Shown piece by piece: positions 11,045 through 19,023 of a stretch of DNA of 64,000 nucleotides. A program made the position numbers and the translations under genes. Positions within the stretch are counted from its first letter, which is position 1, and every line of letters starts with the position of its first letter. Origin of the DNA: Streptomyces barringtoniae (lineage in GTDB: Bacteria > Actinomycetota > Actinomycetes > Streptomycetales > Streptomycetaceae); assembly GCF_020819595.1 (NCBI RefSeq), contig NZ_JAJHNP010000026.1, positions 1 to 64,000 on the forward strand, given 5' to 3'. Below the pieces are notes generated by a model that saw nothing but the letters and a program-made list of their open reading frames with translations, searched no databases and had not been told where the DNA came from.

Positions 11045-13299
11045 GAGGGCATCCTCCGGCTTCCCCGCCCGGGGGTCCTGCGTGGTCGCCTGCGGGTGTT
11101 GCGGTTGCCCGTGGTGGGCGAGGGCGAGGTGGCGGGTTGCTGGTCGCTGCCGTTGCTGGGGTTGTTCTGCTGGGAGGCCTCGGCGTCCTTCGCCGGGTCA
11201 CCGTTGATCTTCGGGGCGTCGATCGTGCCGTCGGTGCGGACCTTCGGCAGGCCCTTCTGCGGCTGGGGCAGCAGCGCCTTCTTGTTGTCGATGGAACCGT
11301 CGCCCTGGACGCCGTACAGCGCGCTGTAGATGTTGCGCACGGCCTCACCGGAGGAACCGGAACCCGTACCGGCCTGGGAGATCGTCATGATCACCGAGTA
11401 GTCCTTGGAGTACGTGGCCAGCCAGCCGGTGGTCTGCTTGCCGTAGACCTCGGCGGTACCGGTCTTGCCGTGCAGCGGGATCTTGTCCTGCGGCCAGCCG
11501 TTGAACTTCCACGCGGCCGTACCGCGGGTGATGACGCCCGCGAAGGCGTCGTCCATGCCCTTGAGGGTGGCCTGGCTGACCGGCAGCTTGCGCTGCACCT
11601 TGGGCTTGATCTCCTGGACGCTCTTGCCGTCGGCGCTGATGACCGCCTTGCCGATGGTCGGGGCGTACTCGGTGCCGCCGTTGGCTACGGCGCCGTAGAT
11701 CATGGCCTCCTGGATCGGCGTGACGAGGGTGTCGCCCTGGCCGATGGAGTAGTTGATCTCGTCGCCCTCGCGCATCTTGTTGCCTTCGAGGCAGTTCTCG
11801 TAGGCGATCTTCTCGACGTAGGAGCCGTCCTTCTTGCCGGACTTGCACCAGGCGTCCTTGTTGGCCTTCCAGTAGTCGAGCTTCCACTGGCGGTCGGGGA
11901 CGCGGCCGGTGACCTCGTTGGGCAGGTCGATGCCGGTCTCCTTGCCGAGGCCGAACTGGTGGGCCGTCTTGAAGAACCAGTCCTTGGGCTGGCCCTTCTT
12001 GGGGTTGATACCGCCGTCCTTCTTCCACTCGTTGTCGCCGAGGCCGTAGAAGACGGTGTCGCAGGAGACCTCCAGGGCGCGGCCCAGGGAGATGTCGCCG
12101 AAGTTCTCGCCCTCGAAGTTCTTGAAGACCTGGCCGCCGACCGAGTAGGAGCTGGTGCAGGGGTAGCCGCCGTCCCAGGCGTAGCCGGCCTGGACCGCGG
12201 CGGCCGTGGAGACCACCTTGAACGTCGAACCGGGGGCCGCCTGACCCTGGATGGCCCGGTTGAGCAGAGGGTAGTCGGAGTCCTTGCCGGTGAGGGCCTT
12301 GTAGTCCTTGGCGGAGATGCCGCCCACCCAGACGTTCGGGTCGTAGGTCGGGGCCGAGGCCATCGCGACGATCCGGCCGGTCTTGGCCTCCATGACGATG
12401 ACGGCGCCGGAGTCGGCCTTGAAGTTCTCGCCGGTGTTCTTGTCGAACTGCTGGCGGGCGGCCTTCATCGCCTTGTCCAGTTCGTACTCCGCGACGCGCT
12501 GGACCCGGGAGTCGATGCTGGTGACCAGGTTCGAGCCGGGCTCGGCGGAGTCCGACTTGGCCTTGCCGATGACCCGGCCGAGGTTGTCCACCTCGTACCG
12601 GGTGACGCCGGCCTTGCCGCGCAGTTCCTTGTCGTACTCCCGCTCCAGGCCGGAGCGGCCGACCATGTCGGAGCGCAGATAGGGCGAGTCGGTGTCCTTG
12701 GCCTTCTGGATCTCGGCGTCGGTGACGGGCGAGAGATAGCCGAGGACCTGGGCGGTGTTGGCGTTGCCCGGGGCCGGGTAGCGGCGCACGGCCTCGGGCT
12801 CGGCGGTGATGCCGGGGAAGTCCTCGGCGCGCTCGCGGATCTGCAGGGCCTGCTTGGGCGTGGCCTCGTCGGTGATCGGGATCGGCTGGTACGGCGAGCC
12901 GTTCCAGCACGGTTTGGGGGTCTTGGCGTCGCACAGCCGGACCTTCTGGATGACGTCCGCGGGCTTCTCGCCGAGGACGCCGGCCAGCTTGGTGAGGACC
13001 GCCTTGCCGTCGTCCTTCTGCTTGAGCAGGTCGGTGCGGGAGGCGGAGACGACCAGGCGGGTCTCGTTGTCCGCGAGGGGCACTCCGCGGGCGTCCAGGA
13101 TGTCGCCGCGCACGGCGGGGTCGACGACCTGCTGGACGTGGTTGCCGGACGCCTCCTTCTGGTACTGGGCGCCCTCGCGGATCTGCAGGTACCAGAGCCG
13201 GCCGCCGAGCGTGCCGAGCAGGGAGAGGACGAGGATCTGGATCACGACGAGCCGGATCTGGACCCGTGGGGTCCGACCGGTCTCGGGGATGTTGGTCAC
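11041..13299 (-). CDS. mrdA: Class B penicillin-binding protein 2 (peptidoglycan transpeptidase)
   Basis: A 752-residue membrane-anchored transpeptidase paired with RodA. One N-terminal membrane helix (about 17-37) precedes a PBP dimerisation domain and the transpeptidase domain. The catalytic motifs are PGSTFK (Ser near 357), the SxN-equivalent EVSCD (about 411; SxD is usual in PBP2), and KTGTAEV (about 610). The C-terminal tail is long, low-complexity and basic, rich in Gln, Asn, Ser and Arg, and ends RRTPGRGSRRMPS. The gene is second-last in the mre cluster and overlaps rodA by 4 bp. Confidence 0.95.
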   Translation of the reverse strand: MTNIPETGRTPRVQIRLVVIQILVLSLLGTLGGRLWYLQIREGAQYQKEASGNHVQQVVDPAVRGDILDARGVPLADNETRLVVSASRTDLLKQKDDGKAVLTKLAGVLGEKPADVIQKVRLCDAKTPKPCWNGSPYQPIPITDEATPKQALQIRERAEDFPGITAEPEAVRRYPAPGNANTAQVLGYLSPVTDAEIQKAKDTDSPYLRSDMVGRSGLEREYDKELRGKAGVTRYEVDNLGRVIGKAKSDSAEPGSNLVTSIDSRVQRVAEYELDKAMKAARQQFDKNTGENFKADSGAVIVMEAKTGRIVAMASAPTYDPNVWVGGISAKDYKALTGKDSDYPLLNRAIQGQAAPGSTFKVVSTAAAVQAGYAWDGGYPCTSSYSVGGQVFKNFEGENFGDISLGRALEVSCDTVFYGLGDNEWKKDGGINPKKGQPKDWFFKTAHQFGLGKETGIDLPNEVTGRVPDRQWKLDYWKANKDAWCKSGKKDGSYVEKIAYENCLEGNKMREGDEINYSIGQGDTLVTPIQEAMIYGAVANGGTEYAPTIGKAVISADGKSVQEIKPKVQRKLPVSQATLKGMDDAFAGVITRGTAAWKFNGWPQDKIPLHGKTGTAEVYGKQTTGWLATYSKDYSVIMTISQAGTGSGSSGEAVRNIYSALYGVQGDGSIDNKKALLPQPQKGLPKVRTDGTIDAPKINGDPAKDAEASQQNNPSNGSDQQPATSPSPTTGNRNTRRRPRRTPGRGSRRMPS

Positions 13300-13436
13300 T
13301 GCGGTTGCCTCCCCCTCTCAGTGCGCATGTGCGAGATCGCGTACGTATGATGAACGACCAGCCTGTGAACCCGCGTTCCACGAAAGCTGACCCGTTCGAG
13401 TGAACTCCGCGGGTGCTTCGACCGCCTGACTCGCGC

Positions 13437-14114
13437 TCACAGCCGCTTGACCCCCTTGATCCGGCCGACCCGCGTGGAGCGGGTGCGGGCCTTGGCCTTC
13501 AGCGCGCCGAAACCGCCGCGCTGGCTGCCGATGCGCAGGCCGGTGCCGGAGGAGAGCCAGCCGGTGGAGATGTCACCGGCCTTGGCGGCGGGGCCTGACT
13601 CGGTCAGCGGATCGTTGTCCGCGCGGCGGGCCAGCCACATGATGCCCGGGACCACGAACGGGGCGAGCAGCAGGTCGTACAGGGCCGCCGAGAACAGCAG
13701 CCCGGTCAGGCCGACGTGGCGGGCCGCGGTGTCGCCGACGAGCGCGCCGACGCCCGCGTACAGCAGCGTGGAGCCGATGGCGGCGGCGACCACGACGGCC
13801 ATCGGGCCGGTCGCCGACTTCAGGCGGCCGTTCTCCGGCCTGATGAGCCCGGCGAAGTAGCCGGTGACGCACAGCACGAGGGCGTAGCGGCCGGCCGCGT
13901 GGTCGGCGGGCGGGGCCAGGTCGGCGAGCAGGCCGGCGCCGAAGCCGACGAGGGCGCCGCCCACATGGCCGTACACCATGGCCAGGCCGAGGACGGTGAG
14001 CAGCAGCAGGTCCGGGACGGCGCCCGGCAGATGCAGGCGGGCCAGGACGCTCACCTGGATCACCAGGGCCACGACGACCAGCGCGCTGGAGAGCAGGATC
14101 CGGTTGGGGCGCAT
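13437..14114 (-). CDS. mreD: Rod shape-determining membrane protein MreD
   Basis: A 225-residue integral membrane protein with about five hydrophobic segments (for example LLSSALVVVALVIQVSVLA at 7-25 and LLLLTVLGLAMVYG at 36-49). It is the third member of MreBCD, linking cytoplasmic MreB and periplasmic-side MreC to the wall synthases. The C-terminal 60 residues are hydrophilic and basic (KAKARTRSTRVGRIKGVKRL), which is longer than typical MreD and points to a cytoplasmic tail. The start lies 13 bp after the mreC stop, so the two are co-transcribed; 137 bp separate it from the PBP2 gene. Confidence 0.93.
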   Translation of the reverse strand: MRPNRILLSSALVVVALVIQVSVLARLHLPGAVPDLLLLTVLGLAMVYGHVGGALVGFGAGLLADLAPPADHAAGRYALVLCVTGYFAGLIRPENGRLKSATGPMAVVVAAAIGSTLLYAGVGALVGDTAARHVGLTGLLFSAALYDLLLAPFVVPGIMWLARRADNDPLTESGPAAKAGDISTGWLSSGTGLRIGSQRGGFGALKAKARTRSTRVGRIKGVKRL

Positions 14115-14127
14115 GGAAAGTCAGCTC

Positions 14128-15069
14128 CTACTGCTGCTGGCCGGTCGTGTTGTTCGCGTTGGCCGAGGGGGTCACCGTGACGGTCACCGTCGGCGTCGGT
14201 ACGGGCTTGGGTTTGGTCGGCAGGACCTCGTCGCGCGGGTCCTTCTTCGGGGCCTGGACGACCACGCCGACGATGTCGAGCTTGGTGAAGCCGACGTACG
14301 GGGTGACGTAGATCGTGCGGGTGAGGCCGCCGTTGGAGGGGTCGACGCGGGAGACCACGCCGACCGGCACGCCGGGCACGAACGGCCGGTCGGCCTCCGA
14401 GCCGAAGGTGACGAGCCGGTCGCCCTTCTTCACCTCCGCCTTGCCGTTGAGCAGTTCCACGCGCAGCGGGCGGTCGCCCTGCCCGGAGGCGAAGCCGAGT
14501 TCGTCGCTGCCCTCCATGCGGGTGCCGACGGTGAAGTCGGGGTCGTTGGCGAGCAGCACAGTGGAGGTGTCCGGGCCGACGGTGGTGACGCGGCCGACCA
14601 GGCCGTCGCCGTTGAGGACGGTCATGTCGCGCTTGATGCCGTCGTTGGCACCGGCGTCGATGGTGATGGTCCAGGAGAAGCCCTGGGCCGCTCCTATGGC
14701 GATGACCTGGGCGCCCTTGATGCCGTACTGGCCCTCGCCAGCGATCTTCAGCATCCTGTCGAGCTGGTTCAGCCTGCTGCGGTTGCGGTCGTCGCTGCCG
14801 AGTTTCGCCTTGAGGGCCGCGTTCTCCTTCTCCAGCAGGGCGAGCCGGTCGTGCCGGTTGCCGGAGTCCCGGATCGCGGAGACGGCGTTGCCGACCGGGT
14901 TCACCGCCGAGGAAAGGCCGTTCTCGACGGGGCCGAACACCGCGGCCGCGGCCTGCCGGGCACCGTCGACCGGGGAGTTCCGGCCCCCGCGGATGTCGAC
15001 CGTGATCAGCGCGAACGCGATGGCGATCAGCAGGACCAGGAGCAGCCGACTCTCTTTCGTGTCCCTCAC
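14128..15069 (-). CDS. mreC: Rod shape-determining protein MreC
   Basis: A 313-residue bitopic protein: a single N-terminal membrane helix (LLLVLLIAIAFALITV, about 9-24), a coiled coil (about 75-100, HDRLALLEKENAALKAKLG) and two beta domains (about 110-275) with the MreC hallmark VTTVGPDTSTVLLANDPDF. The tail is a Pro/Thr/Val-rich spacer ending in Asn/Thr/Gln-rich sequence. It scaffolds the wall-elongation or spore-wall complex outside the membrane. GTG 15069 is the start. A hairpin between mreB and mreC (15185-15218) suggests mreCD expression depends partly on read-through. Confidence 0.94.
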   Translation of the reverse strand: MRDTKESRLLLVLLIAIAFALITVDIRGGRNSPVDGARQAAAAVFGPVENGLSSAVNPVGNAVSAIRDSGNRHDRLALLEKENAALKAKLGSDDRNRSRLNQLDRMLKIAGEGQYGIKGAQVIAIGAAQGFSWTITIDAGANDGIKRDMTVLNGDGLVGRVTTVGPDTSTVLLANDPDFTVGTRMEGSDELGFASGQGDRPLRVELLNGKAEVKKGDRLVTFGSEADRPFVPGVPVGVVSRVDPSNGGLTRTIYVTPYVGFTKLDIVGVVVQAPKKDPRDEVLPTKPKPVPTPTVTVTVTPSANANNTTGQQQ

Positions 15070-15184
15070 GTGCGGCGGCCGTGCCCTTCCTCAATAGGAA
15101 TTCGGGAGCCCCTTTGCGGTGCAATGCGCGAAACGCAAACCCGAGGGGCCCATTTGGGGGAGCTTATGCCTCTATATCAACGAT

Positions 15185-15218
15185 CCGCCGCACGAGAGGA
15201 GAACGTCTCGTACGGCGG
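15185..15218 (-). terminator. Hairpin between mreB and mreC
   Basis: An inverted repeat with a 13-bp stem containing one mismatch (CCGCCG..ACGAGA against TCTCGT..CGGCGG, 8-nt loop) lies just after the mreB stop and 116 bp before the mreC start. On the minus strand it is followed by a short T-containing tract rather than a strong U-run, so it may be a leaky terminator or processing site that lowers mreC-rodA expression relative to mreB. Confidence 0.6.
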
Positions 15219-15233
15219 AATCGAAGAGTTTCG

Positions 15234-16265
15234 TCATCTGCGCGGCTGGGCGTCCAGGACCTGCTGCAGTGCCTCGAACTCCTCGACGCACTTGCCGGAA
15301 CCGAGCGCCACGCTGTCCAGCGGGTCCTCGGCGATGTGGATCGGCATGCCGGTCTCCCGGCGCAGCCGCTCGTCGAGCCCGCGCAACAGGGCTCCGCCGC
15401 CGGTCAGAACGATTCCTCGGTCCATGATGTCGCCGGACAGCTCCGGCGGGCACTTGTCGAGGGTCGTCTTGACCGCGTCGACGATCGCGTTGACCGGCTC
15501 CTCGATCGCCTTGCGGACCTCGGCGGCCGAGATGACGACGGTCTTCGGCAGCCCGGACACCAGGTCCCGGCCGCGGACTTCGGTGTGCTCGTCGGCGTCG
15601 AGGTCGTACGCCGAACCGATCGTGATCTTGATCTGTTCGGCCGTGCGCTCACCCAGCAGAAGGCTGTACTCCTTCTTGATGTACTGGATGATCGCGTTGT
15701 CCAGCTCGTCGCCCGCGACCCGGATGGACTGGGCGGTGACGATGCCGCCGAGCGAGATGACCGCGACCTCCGTGGTGCCGCCGCCGATGTCCACCACCAT
15801 GTTGCCCGTGGCCTCGTGGACCGGCAGGCCGGAGCCGATGGCGGCCGCCATGGGCTCCTCGATGATGTGCACCTGGCGCGCACCCGCCTGGGAGGACGCC
15901 TCGATCACCGCGCGGCGCTCGACGCCCGTGATGCCCGAGGGCACACAGACGACGACCCGCGGCCGGGCGAGATACCGCCGCTTGTGGATCTTCAGGATGA
16001 AGTAGCGGAGCATCCGCTCGGTGATCTCGAAGTCGGCGATCACGCCGTCCTTCAGCGGGCGGACGGCCACGATGTTGCCCGGCGTCCGGCCGATCATCTT
16101 CTTCGCTTCGGCACCGACCGCAAGAATCCCACCCGTGTTGGTGTTGATCGCGACGACGGACGGCTCGTTGAGTACGATCCCGCGACCCCTGACGTACACC
16201 AGCGTGTTGGCGGTCCCGAGGTCGACAGCCATGTCACGGCCGATGAACGACATTGAGTTCCCCAT
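15234..16265 (-). CDS. mreB: Actin-like cell-shape protein MreB
   Basis: A 343-residue actin-fold ATPase that polymerises under the membrane. The phosphate-1 motif DLGTANT (about 15-21), phosphate-2 motif DIGGGTTEVAV and the adenosine motif TGGGALLRGLDERL are all intact, and length is normal. The N-terminal MGNSMSFIGRDMAVDLG matches streptomycete MreB as I remember it. In streptomycetes MreB serves spore-wall thickening rather than lateral growth. It is the first gene of the mre cluster, with a 204-bp upstream region before the ndk terminator, so it likely has its own promoter. Confidence 0.97.
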   Translation of the reverse strand: MGNSMSFIGRDMAVDLGTANTLVYVRGRGIVLNEPSVVAINTNTGGILAVGAEAKKMIGRTPGNIVAVRPLKDGVIADFEITERMLRYFILKIHKRRYLARPRVVVCVPSGITGVERRAVIEASSQAGARQVHIIEEPMAAAIGSGLPVHEATGNMVVDIGGGTTEVAVISLGGIVTAQSIRVAGDELDNAIIQYIKKEYSLLLGERTAEQIKITIGSAYDLDADEHTEVRGRDLVSGLPKTVVISAAEVRKAIEEPVNAIVDAVKTTLDKCPPELSGDIMDRGIVLTGGGALLRGLDERLRRETGMPIHIAEDPLDSVALGSGKCVEEFEALQQVLDAQPRR

Positions 16266-16469
16266 CCGGATTCATCTGGCCTTCCCGAACTTTTGAGGGC
16301 ATATCAGGTCGGCGAGGCGGGTGCTGTGACGTGAAGGCCTCCATCGTAAACGCGCCTGCACGAACACTGCGCGAGGGTCTCCGCCATTGTCACCAGATGG
16401 CGGCCCGCCCCGCTTGTGGAGACGGTCCAACGGAGGCACGCGTTCCCCCGAACGGCAATGCATATGCCA
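16266..16469 (-). promoter_or_regulatory. mreB upstream region
   Basis: This is the gene-free space (together with the adjoining terminator and ndk trailer, 16266-16576) between mreB and ndk. The only promoter-like element I can point to is a -10-like TACGAT on the minus strand at 16343-16348, with no convincing -35. No open frame here has coding character. Confidence 0.3.
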
Positions 16470-16499
16470 AGGGACGGCCGGAAATGTACGGCCGTCCCT
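16470..16499 (-). terminator. ndk terminator
   Basis: A perfect 11-bp stem (AGGGACGGCCG at 16470-16480, CGGCCGTCCCT at 16489-16499) with an 8-nt loop lies 78 bp beyond the ndk stop, separating ndk transcription from mreB. Confidence 0.8.
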
Positions 16500-16576
16500 G
16501 GTCAGGCGCCACCGGACCGAGCTGACGCCCCCTCAGGAAATTTGATGAAAACTCTGCTCGCGGCCGACCACGCGGC

Positions 16577-16990
16577 TCAGGCGCGGCCCGGGAAGAAGAT
16601 CTTCACCTCGCGCTCGGCGGACTCCTCGGAGTCGGAGGCGTGGATCAGGTTCTCGCGGACGATCACACCGAAGTCGCCGCGGATGGAGCCCGGCGCGGCC
16701 GCGATCGGGTCGGTCGGACCGGCGAGCGCGCGCACGCCCTCGATGACCCGCTCGCCCTCGACGATCAGCACGACGACCGGGCCGGAGGACATGAACTCGA
16801 CCAGCGGCTCGTAGAACGGCTTGCCGACGTGCTCGGCGTAGTGCTGCTCCAGCGTGGCACGGTCCAGGGTGCGCAGCTCCAGCGCGGTGATCTGCCAGCC
16901 GGCCTTGCGCTCGATGCGGCTGATGATCTCGCCGGTCAGGCCGCGACGGACGGCGTCGGGCTTGAGCAGGACGAGGGTGCGCTGGCTCAC
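16577..16990 (-). CDS. ndk: Nucleoside diphosphate kinase
   Basis: A 137-residue enzyme of normal length that transfers the gamma phosphate of ATP to NDPs through a phospho-histidine. The catalytic His is H117 in NLIHASDSEESAE, and the nucleotide-binding start TLVLLKPDAVRRG (5-17) and RGDFG are intact. The gene lies between the DUF4233/folC pair and mreB on the same strand, the usual streptomycete position, with a strong hairpin terminator after it. The start is ATG 16990 with GGAGG ending 9 nt upstream. Confidence 0.97.
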   Translation of the reverse strand: MSQRTLVLLKPDAVRRGLTGEIISRIERKAGWQITALELRTLDRATLEQHYAEHVGKPFYEPLVEFMSSGPVVVLIVEGERVIEGVRALAGPTDPIAAAPGSIRGDFGVIVRENLIHASDSEESAEREVKIFFPGRA

Positions 16991-17057
16991 GGGAGGACTC
17001 CTTCTGGCGGTCGTCTGCGGTGGTGGGACGAGGTTACAGGGCGTGCCGGGACACCCG

Positions 17058-17420
17058 TTACGCAGCGTCAGGTGTGGACGGGCCGGACTCCGCCTCGGCG
17101 GCGAATCTGGCCTTCGCCTCGTCCACCTTTCTGCCGAAATGCACCGACGCCCACCACAGCGCCGCGAACACCGCGCCCATGAAGTACATGGTCGGGACGA
17201 AGACGCCGGAGACGATCAGCGCGAGCTGCAGGGCCCAGCCGAGGGCCACCCCGCCGGGCCGGGTCACCATGCCGCACAGCAGCACACACAGCAACATGGC
17301 GATGCCGCTGACCAGCCACACCGTGGAGACCGACAGGTTCGGGTCCTTCATGGCGACGAGCCCGGCGAAGCCGATGACGAAGAACTCGCCGATCAGTGTC
17401 GATGCACAGAGCGTACGCAT
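17058..17420 (-). CDS. DUF4233 small membrane protein
   Basis: A 120-residue protein with four predicted membrane helices (for example TLIGEFFVIGFAGLVAM at 8-24 and WLVSGIAMLLCVLLCGMV at 35-52) and a charged C-terminal tail. It matches DUF4233, an actinobacterial family nearly always found right after folC. The function is unknown. It follows the folC stop by 9 bp, so it is co-transcribed with folate polyglutamylation, though no mechanistic link is established. Confidence 0.85.
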   Translation of the reverse strand: MRTLCASTLIGEFFVIGFAGLVAMKDPNLSVSTVWLVSGIAMLLCVLLCGMVTRPGGVALGWALQLALIVSGVFVPTMYFMGAVFAALWWASVHFGRKVDEAKARFAAEAESGPSTPDAA

Positions 17421-17429
17421 CTTCGACTC

Positions 17430-18941
17430 TCAGCCCTTCCCCAGCAGCAGCCGGGCCTCGCCGACGGTGATGACGGAACCGGTGACGAGCACACCGCCGC
17501 CCGCGAACTCGCCCTCCTCCTCGGCCAGCGTGATCGCGGCCTCCAGGGCGTCCGGCAGCCTCGGTTCGACCTGCACCCGCTCCTCGCCGAACACCTCGAC
17601 GGCGAGCGCGGCCAGCTCGTCCGCGTCCATGGCCCGGTGGCTGGAGTTCTGCGTGACGACGACCTCGGCGAAGATCGGCTCGAAGGCCTCCAGCAGCCCC
17701 CGCACGTTCTTGTCGCCGCTCGCGCCGACCACGCCGATCAGCCGGCTGAAATCGAACGCCTCCTGCACCGCCTCGGCGGTCACCCGCGCGCCCGCCGGGT
17801 TGTGCGCGGCGTCCAGCACGATGGTCGGGGAGCGCCGTACGACCTCCATGCGGCCCGGCGAGGACACGGCCGCGAAGGCCTTGCGGACGGCGTCGGTGTC
17901 CAGCGGCTCGGCGCGCTGCGCGCCGACACCGAAGAACGCCTCGACGGCCGCGAGGGCCACGGCCGCGTTGTGCGCCTGGTGGGCGCCGTGCAGCGGGAGG
18001 TACACCTCGGGGTACTCGCCGCCGAGGCCGCGCAGGGTGAGCAGCTGCCCGCCGACGGCGACCTGCCGGGCGACGACCCCGAACTCCAGGCCCTCGCGGG
18101 CCACGGTGGCGTCCACCTCGACGGCCTTCTTCAGCAGCACCTGCGCCGCGTCGACGGGCTGCTGGGCCAGGATCACGGTCGCGTCCTGCTTGATGATCCC
18201 GCCCTTCTCGCCGGCGATCTCCGCGGGCGTCTCGCCGAGGCGGTCGGTGTGGTCCAGGTCGATCGGGGTGATCACGGCGACGTCACCGTCGATGACGTTG
18301 GTGGCGTCCCAGGAGCCGCCCATGCCGACCTCGACGACGGCGACGTCCACGGGGGCGTCCGCGAAGGCGGCGTACGCCATGCCGGTGAGGACCTCGAAGA
18401 AGGACAGCCGGTACTCCTGCGAGGAGTCGACCATCTCGACGTACGGCTTGATGTCCTGGTACGTCTCGATGAACCGCTCGGCGGAGATCGGGGCGCCGTC
18501 CAGGCTGATCCGCTCGGTGATCGACTGCACGTGGGGGCTCGTGTAGCGGCCGGTGCGCAGCTCGAAGGCGCCGAGCAGGGCCTCGATCATGCGGGCGGTG
18601 GAGGTCTTGCCGTTGGTGCCCGTGATGTGGATCGAGGGGTACGAGCGCTGCGGCTCGCCGAGCACGTCCATCAGCGCGGAGATGCGGCTGACCGAGGGCT
18701 CCAGCTTGGTCTCGCCCCAGCGGGTGGCCAGCTCGGCCTCGACCTCGCGCAGGGCCTTGTCGACCTCCGGGTCCTCGGGCCGCGCGGGTACGTCTGCGTA
18801 CGCCTGCCCGCCCTGGGTGCGCAGGGTGCGGCTGCCCGCCTCGATCACGGCGAGATCGGGGTCGCGGGTGGTCTCGGCCTCGATGATCTCGTCGAAGCTG
18901 TCGAGGGGGTCGGGCTGGTCGGTGCCGTTCGGGTCGCTCAC
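17430..18941 (-). CDS. folC: Folylpolyglutamate / dihydrofolate synthase
   Basis: A 503-residue Mur-ligase-family enzyme that adds glutamate to folates and, in bifunctional forms, to dihydropteroate. The ATP-binding loop is HITGTNGKTSTARM (about 106-119), with the family motifs AVVEVGMGGSWDATN and VLDAAHNPAGARV downstream. The first 70 residues are an acidic extension beyond the Mur-type core (SDPNGTDQPDPLDSFDEI), longer than in E. coli FolC. It lies downstream of valS beyond a strong terminator, so it probably has its own promoter in the short gap 18942-18977. Confidence 0.94.
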   Translation of the reverse strand: MSDPNGTDQPDPLDSFDEIIEAETTRDPDLAVIEAGSRTLRTQGGQAYADVPARPEDPEVDKALREVEAELATRWGETKLEPSVSRISALMDVLGEPQRSYPSIHITGTNGKTSTARMIEALLGAFELRTGRYTSPHVQSITERISLDGAPISAERFIETYQDIKPYVEMVDSSQEYRLSFFEVLTGMAYAAFADAPVDVAVVEVGMGGSWDATNVIDGDVAVITPIDLDHTDRLGETPAEIAGEKGGIIKQDATVILAQQPVDAAQVLLKKAVEVDATVAREGLEFGVVARQVAVGGQLLTLRGLGGEYPEVYLPLHGAHQAHNAAVALAAVEAFFGVGAQRAEPLDTDAVRKAFAAVSSPGRMEVVRRSPTIVLDAAHNPAGARVTAEAVQEAFDFSRLIGVVGASGDKNVRGLLEAFEPIFAEVVVTQNSSHRAMDADELAALAVEVFGEERVQVEPRLPDALEAAITLAEEEGEFAGGGVLVTGSVITVGEARLLLGKG

Positions 18942-18977
18942 GGTGCCAGTCTACGGAGCGGCACTGACATAGGTGGG

Positions 18978-19015
18978 CGAAGGCCCCCGGAACTGTGCAG
19001 TTCCGGGGGCCTTCG
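18978..19015 (-). terminator. valS terminator
   Basis: An 18-bp perfect inverted repeat (CGAAGGCCCCCGGAACTG and its complement, two central bases) starts 8 bp after the valS stop. It is one of the strongest hairpins in the window. Confidence 0.85.
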
Positions 19016-19023
19016 TCGCCGTG

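Noticed and set aside
11137..13350. Long plus-strand frame opposite PBP2
   Set aside because: Antisense of a confidently assigned gene; no motif or signal was recognised in it.
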